Position numbers and translations under genes: made by a program. DNA of 37,056 bases from Neobacillus drentensis NBRC 102427. GTDB lineage: Bacteria; Bacillota; Bacilli; Bacillales; Cytobacillaceae. Shown in pieces: positions 33,992 to 37,056 of the stretch (positions within the stretch are counted from its first letter, which is position 1; the number at the start of each line of letters is the position of its first letter). The stretch is from contig NZ_BCUX01000048.1 in the NCBI RefSeq assembly GCF_001591445.1, forward strand, positions 1-37,056, read 5' to 3'. Below the pieces are notes generated by a model, which did not search any database, was not told the DNA's origin, and saw nothing but the letters and a program-made list of their open reading frames with translations.

Positions 33992-35500
33992 TTGAAGTCC
34001 TTTCCAAACAATCTTTTTAATAGAATAGATATGAATTCTATTCCCCATCAAGAGTTTATCCAAAATAACTACGAGGTATTATTTGAGAGAATTAAGCTCG
34101 TTTCTTATATGTTAATTTTTACCTATCCTTGTTTTTTCATCGTTGACTTTTTCCTATTTAATAAACTGAGCAGTCCTACATTTAAATTCAATCTTTCAGC
34201 TATTCATATCATAGGTCTTCTCATCTCTCTTATATTTCTATTCATTTATCATTTTTACAAAAATCTTTCCAAGAGGATTGTCGTTACTTGTTATATCCTC
34301 TGCTACTTACTAATCGGGGCAGCTTCGTCGATTAATAGTCAATTATTTACCGGCAATATCTACTCCTATATTATTATTTTATTAGGGGTTGGCGTCTTTT
34401 TCCCAGTACAGCCAAGAAACCTTTTGATCCTATTTTTGGGTATACATATATTTTTCATTACAGGTTTATATCTTATCGAACATGAACACTTCTCATTTTT
34501 ATCGAAAGCGATTAATTCAACAGGTACCTTAGTGATATCATTTTTGATAGCCCTATCATTTTATTCTTTTCGTAAAAACGATTTTTCAAATAAAATGAAA
34601 CTAAAAAGGAATGAAGAAAATTTCAGGCGACTATTCAACCTCCATCCGAACCCGATTTTCCTTATAAGGTTGGATAATGATGAGATTTTGCTGATGAATC
34701 GCCATGCAAGCGAATACTACCATCTGCAATGTACCGACACGACTCCATTAGACGGAAAGTTCTTGTTTAAAAGCGAGGAAGAGAAACACAATATCATCGG
34801 TCGCCTGAAAGAGCAGAAAAGTATTAAAAACTATTGCGTGCAACAGCAAATCACTCCTGATCTTCGCAAATGGGTCATGCTGAGTCTAGAATTGGTCGAT
34901 TACCTGGATGAAGCTTGTATTCTGATTGGCGTCACAGATATCACAGATTTGAAAAAAAATGAGGAAGAACTTTATAAACATGCTTCGTTTGATATGCTTA
35001 CTGGAGTGCTTAATCGTAGAAGTGGGCTGGAACTGCTCAGCCAGCAATTGAGCGCTGGTTCAGAATCTCAAGAATTCATTATCTGCTATATCGATATTAA
35101 CGATTTGAAAAAAACAAATGATCTGTTCGGCCACTCGACAGGTGATGATTTAATCAAGACTTGCTGTGATACGATCAACCATCATATTACAAATAAGGAC
35201 GTACTATTTCGATTGGGCGGGGATGAATTTATCATTGTCTTCTTCCAAAAACAAATGAAGGATGTCCAGCAGCATGTGAAAAACATTAAGCGGGGGTTTG
35301 AGGAGATTAATGGAACCAAACAAAAGCCTTATTCCATCTCAGCTAGCTACGGTTTTTATCACTATAAACCAGGCACCGTAATCACACTTGAAAAAATCCT
35401 CGAAAGTGCTGACCAGGAGATGTACAAAGAAAAGTGCGTTCACAAAAGGGCAAAGGTACGGACAAAACCAACCTCTAAATCGAATAGGACAGTTAGTTAA
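33992..35500 (+). CDS. Membrane-bound PAS-GGDEF diguanylate cyclase
   Basis: About 502 residues. Five or six hydrophobic segments fill residues about 30-195. A PAS-like domain follows at about 210-325 (FRRLFNLHPNPIFLIRLDND to IGVTDITDLKKNEEEL), then a GGDEF domain (DMLTGVLNRR, DINDLKKTNDLFGHSTGDD). The GGDEF signature is intact at about residues 409-413. No RxxD inhibitory site lies five residues before it, so product inhibition may be absent. It should make c-di-GMP from two GTP. AAGGGG lies 8 nt before the TTG. An ATG at 33968 adds eight residues but has only GAGGA touching it. Terminator at 35514-35573. Confidence 0.88.
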   Translation: MKSFPNNLFNRIDMNSIPHQEFIQNNYEVLFERIKLVSYMLIFTYPCFFIVDFFLFNKLSSPTFKFNLSAIHIIGLLISLIFLFIYHFYKNLSKRIVVTCYILCYLLIGAASSINSQLFTGNIYSYIIILLGVGVFFPVQPRNLLILFLGIHIFFITGLYLIEHEHFSFLSKAINSTGTLVISFLIALSFYSFRKNDFSNKMKLKRNEENFRRLFNLHPNPIFLIRLDNDEILLMNRHASEYYHLQCTDTTPLDGKFLFKSEEEKHNIIGRLKEQKSIKNYCVQQQITPDLRKWVMLSLELVDYLDEACILIGVTDITDLKKNEEELYKHASFDMLTGVLNRRSGLELLSQQLSAGSESQEFIICYIDINDLKKTNDLFGHSTGDDLIKTCCDTINHHITNKDVLFRLGGDEFIIVFFQKQMKDVQQHVKNIKRGFEEINGTKQKPYSISASYGFYHYKPGTVITLEKILESADQEMYKEKCVHKRAKVRTKPTSKSNRTVS

Positions 35501-35513
35501 AAATTTGATAATC

Positions 35514-35573
35514 AAAAAAGAGAACCACCCCCTTCGCTTGTTGTTTACAAGGCATGGGGTGGTTCTCTTTTTT
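35514..35573 (+). terminator. Strong bidirectional terminator after the diguanylate cyclase gene
   Basis: AAAAAAGAGAACCACCCC (35514-35531) pairs perfectly with its complement at 35556-35573, giving an 18-bp stem flanked by A and T runs. Confidence 0.92.
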
Positions 35574-35597
35574 GGTGGAAGGAATCCCTCCCTTGGT

Positions 35598-35610
35598 GGT
35601 GTCAGGCACC
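35598..35610 (-). repeat. Dispersed 13-bp repeat, copy 10
   Basis: An exact inverted-orientation copy between the cyclase terminator and the purine permease promoter. Confidence 0.9.
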
Positions 35611-35652
35611 AGTATAACTGTTACAAAAATGGAACAAAATAAGAGATAACTC

Positions 35653-35711
35653 TTGTCTTTTTACCTAAAAACGAATAATATAGTTTAGGTCTTAATTAAA
35701 CGTTCGTATTT
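35653..35711 (+). promoter_or_regulatory. pbuG promoter with candidate paired PurR boxes
   Basis: TTGTCT (35653-35658), a 17-nt spacer and TAATAT (35676-35681) form a sigma-A promoter. AAAAACGAATAAT (35667-35679) and, inverted, AACGTTCGTATTT (35699-35711) each match about 11 of 13 positions of the B. subtilis PurBox AWWWCCGAACWWT. They are 19 nt apart; known pairs are usually 16-17 nt apart. Box 1 overlaps the -10. Confidence 0.5.
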
Positions 35712-35721
35712 TGGAGGAAAA

Positions 35722-37026
35722 ATGATGTTTAAACTTAAAGAAAACCATACTAATTCAAAAACAGAACTGCTTGCAGGGATTACCACCTTTTTTACGATGG
35801 TCTATATCGTCGTCGTCAATCCCGTTATTCTCGCCGATGCTGGGGTTCCGTTTGCGCAGGTGTTCACGGCGACGATCATTTCGGCAGTCGTCGCTACGCT
35901 CTGGATGGCGCTTTTTGCTAATTATCCAATTGCTATTGCACCAGGCATGGGGCTCAACGCCTACTTCGCTTATTCTGTTGTCGGCAGCCATCCGGGGATC
36001 ACCTACCATACAGCCTTTGCCGCTGTTTTTATTGCCGGTGTTATCTTCGTCATTTTATCGTTAACTCCCCTGAGGGAAAAATTAATTGATGCCATTCCGG
36101 ATAACCTTAAGCACGGGATTACCGCCGGAATCGGTTTGTTTATTGCTTTTATCGGTTTGCGTCTTACAAAAATTATTACTGCACATCCAACGAATCTTGT
36201 CGGTCTCGGCGATCTTCATTCAGCTTCCGCTCTGTTAGCGATAGTCGGACTGGCGATTACATTGGTATTGATGGCACTCCGAGTCAATGGGGCAATATTT
36301 TTTGGAATGGTCCTAACTGGGCTAATTGCTTTCTTTACCGGCCAGCTTGAATTTACTCATGGTTTTATGGCCATGCCGACTTTGCCAGAAGGATTAATTA
36401 TTTCTAATCCAGTGACAGCGTTGACCGATGTGATTCAGCACAGCCTTTATGCCGTTGTCTTTTCATTCATACTAGTGACCATTTTTGATACCACTGGTAC
36501 GTTGATTGGTGTTGCTAACCAAGCTGGTTTAATGAAAGGCGGCAAATTGCCGCGGGCGAGAGAAGCTTTACTCGCTGATTCGATTGGTACTGCAGTTGGT
36601 GCGATGTTTGGGACGAGCCCAACAACCGCCTATATTGAATCGACATCAGGGGTCGCAGTCGGAGGACGAACTGGTTTAACTTCCCTGACGGTTGCAATCC
36701 TGTTCATCCTGTCGGCCTTCTTCGGACCACTGGTTAGTACGGTTTCCGGGATTTCTGCCATTACCGCACCGGCATTGATTATTGTCGGCAGTCTCATGAT
36801 GGGAAGTATTGCAAAAATCCGCTGGAACGAACTGGATGAAGCCTTCCCTGCCTTTTTGACCGTCTTGAGCATGCCGCTTACATCAAGTATTGCCACAGGA
36901 ATCGCGCTTGGTTTCATCAGTTATCCGCTTTTAAAATTAGTGAAAGGGAAGTGGCGTGAAATCCATCCCTTGCTTTACGTGTTTGCGGTCTTATTCTTTA
37001 TTCAATTGGCATTTTTACAGCATTAA
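35722..37026 (+). CDS. pbuG: NCS2-family guanine/hypoxanthine permease (PbuG-like)
   Basis: A 434-residue AzgA-type purine permease with about 12-14 membrane segments. Signatures are TELLAGITTFFTMVYIVVVN, APGMGLNAYFAYSVV, TAGIGLFIAFIGL, IFDTTGTLIGVANQAG and GTSPTTAYIESTSGVAVGGRTG. It takes up hypoxanthine and guanine by proton symport. The size fits B. subtilis PbuG/PbuO. Two ATGs stand in tandem (35722, 35725), 4 and 7 nt after GGAGG, so the second may be used. A sigma-A promoter and candidate PurR boxes lie upstream, but no purine riboswitch was seen. No terminator is visible before the window ends. Confidence 0.9.
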   Translation: MMFKLKENHTNSKTELLAGITTFFTMVYIVVVNPVILADAGVPFAQVFTATIISAVVATLWMALFANYPIAIAPGMGLNAYFAYSVVGSHPGITYHTAFAAVFIAGVIFVILSLTPLREKLIDAIPDNLKHGITAGIGLFIAFIGLRLTKIITAHPTNLVGLGDLHSASALLAIVGLAITLVLMALRVNGAIFFGMVLTGLIAFFTGQLEFTHGFMAMPTLPEGLIISNPVTALTDVIQHSLYAVVFSFILVTIFDTTGTLIGVANQAGLMKGGKLPRAREALLADSIGTAVGAMFGTSPTTAYIESTSGVAVGGRTGLTSLTVAILFILSAFFGPLVSTVSGISAITAPALIIVGSLMMGSIAKIRWNELDEAFPAFLTVLSMPLTSSIATGIALGFISYPLLKLVKGKWREIHPLLYVFAVLFFIQLAFLQH

Positions 37027-37056
37027 TATAAAAGCGCTCCTTCATTTGTGAATAAA

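Noticed and set aside
35611..35721. Purine riboswitch upstream of the purine permease gene
   Set aside because: The predicted leader is only ~30 nt, and none of the conserved aptamer core or three-helix layout is visible.
1..37056. CRISPR array, insertion sequence, prophage, rRNA or tRNA
   Set aside because: No regularly spaced repeats with spacers, transposase or integrase motifs, or RNA-gene signatures were found on either strand.

Overview
The window looks like chromosomal DNA of a low-GC Gram-positive spore-former-type Bacillota, most likely a Bacillaceae member (Bacillus/Neobacillus-like). This rests on AGGAGG-type ribosome binding sites, frequent TTG/GTG starts, AT-rich intergenic DNA with intrinsic terminators, lipoprotein signal peptides, and relatives of Bacillus subtilis YhjR, YyaE, YitT, AlaR/AlaT and PbuG. 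No rRNA, tRNA, CRISPR array, insertion sequence or phage gene was seen.

Layout. (1) 1-5334: small accessory genes: a Gly/Asp-tailed membrane protein, a ferritin-like protein, a DUF6376-type lipoprotein, a secreted Ig-like protein and a molybdopterin oxidoreductase. (2) 5359-8985, minus strand: a c-di-GMP phosphodiesterase (degenerate GGDEF plus intact EAL) in operon with a YitT-type membrane protein, and a DAACS symporter with altered binding-site residues. (3) 9324-16910, plus strand: a seven-gene surface polysaccharide operon (phosphoglycosyl transferase, three GT-B glycosyltransferases, Wzx flippase, Wzy polymerase, acyltransferase). It is followed by a minus-strand lipoprotein gene and galE. 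(4) 18993-31585, all minus strand: a phosphorus-scavenging locus with a 5'-nucleotidase, a two-nuclease fusion protein, a 54-residue lipoprotein, PstS and a PhoX-like phosphatase. Four Pho-box-like hexamers spaced exactly 10 bp apart lie upstream of pstS. (5) 32037-37026, plus strand: alaR-alaT, a PAS-GGDEF diguanylate cyclase, and a PbuG-type purine permease behind a candidate PurR operator.

How the parts fit. Region 4 reads as a path from extracellular DNA or RNA to phosphate. The fused nucleases cut nucleic acid, the 5'-nucleotidase and PhoX release phosphate, and PstS captures it. No pstC, pstA or pstB lies in the window, so the transporter core must be elsewhere. Regions 2 and 5 contribute opposite c-di-GMP activities on either side of the polysaccharide operon.

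The least explained signal is a 13-bp dispersed repeat, GGTGCCTGACACC. It occurs nine times as a full copy or within one base of it, plus two more degenerate copies, always at gene ends or between genes. Inverted pairs form the hairpins after phoX and between the oxidoreductase and YitT genes. Two genes take their stop codon from inside a copy.
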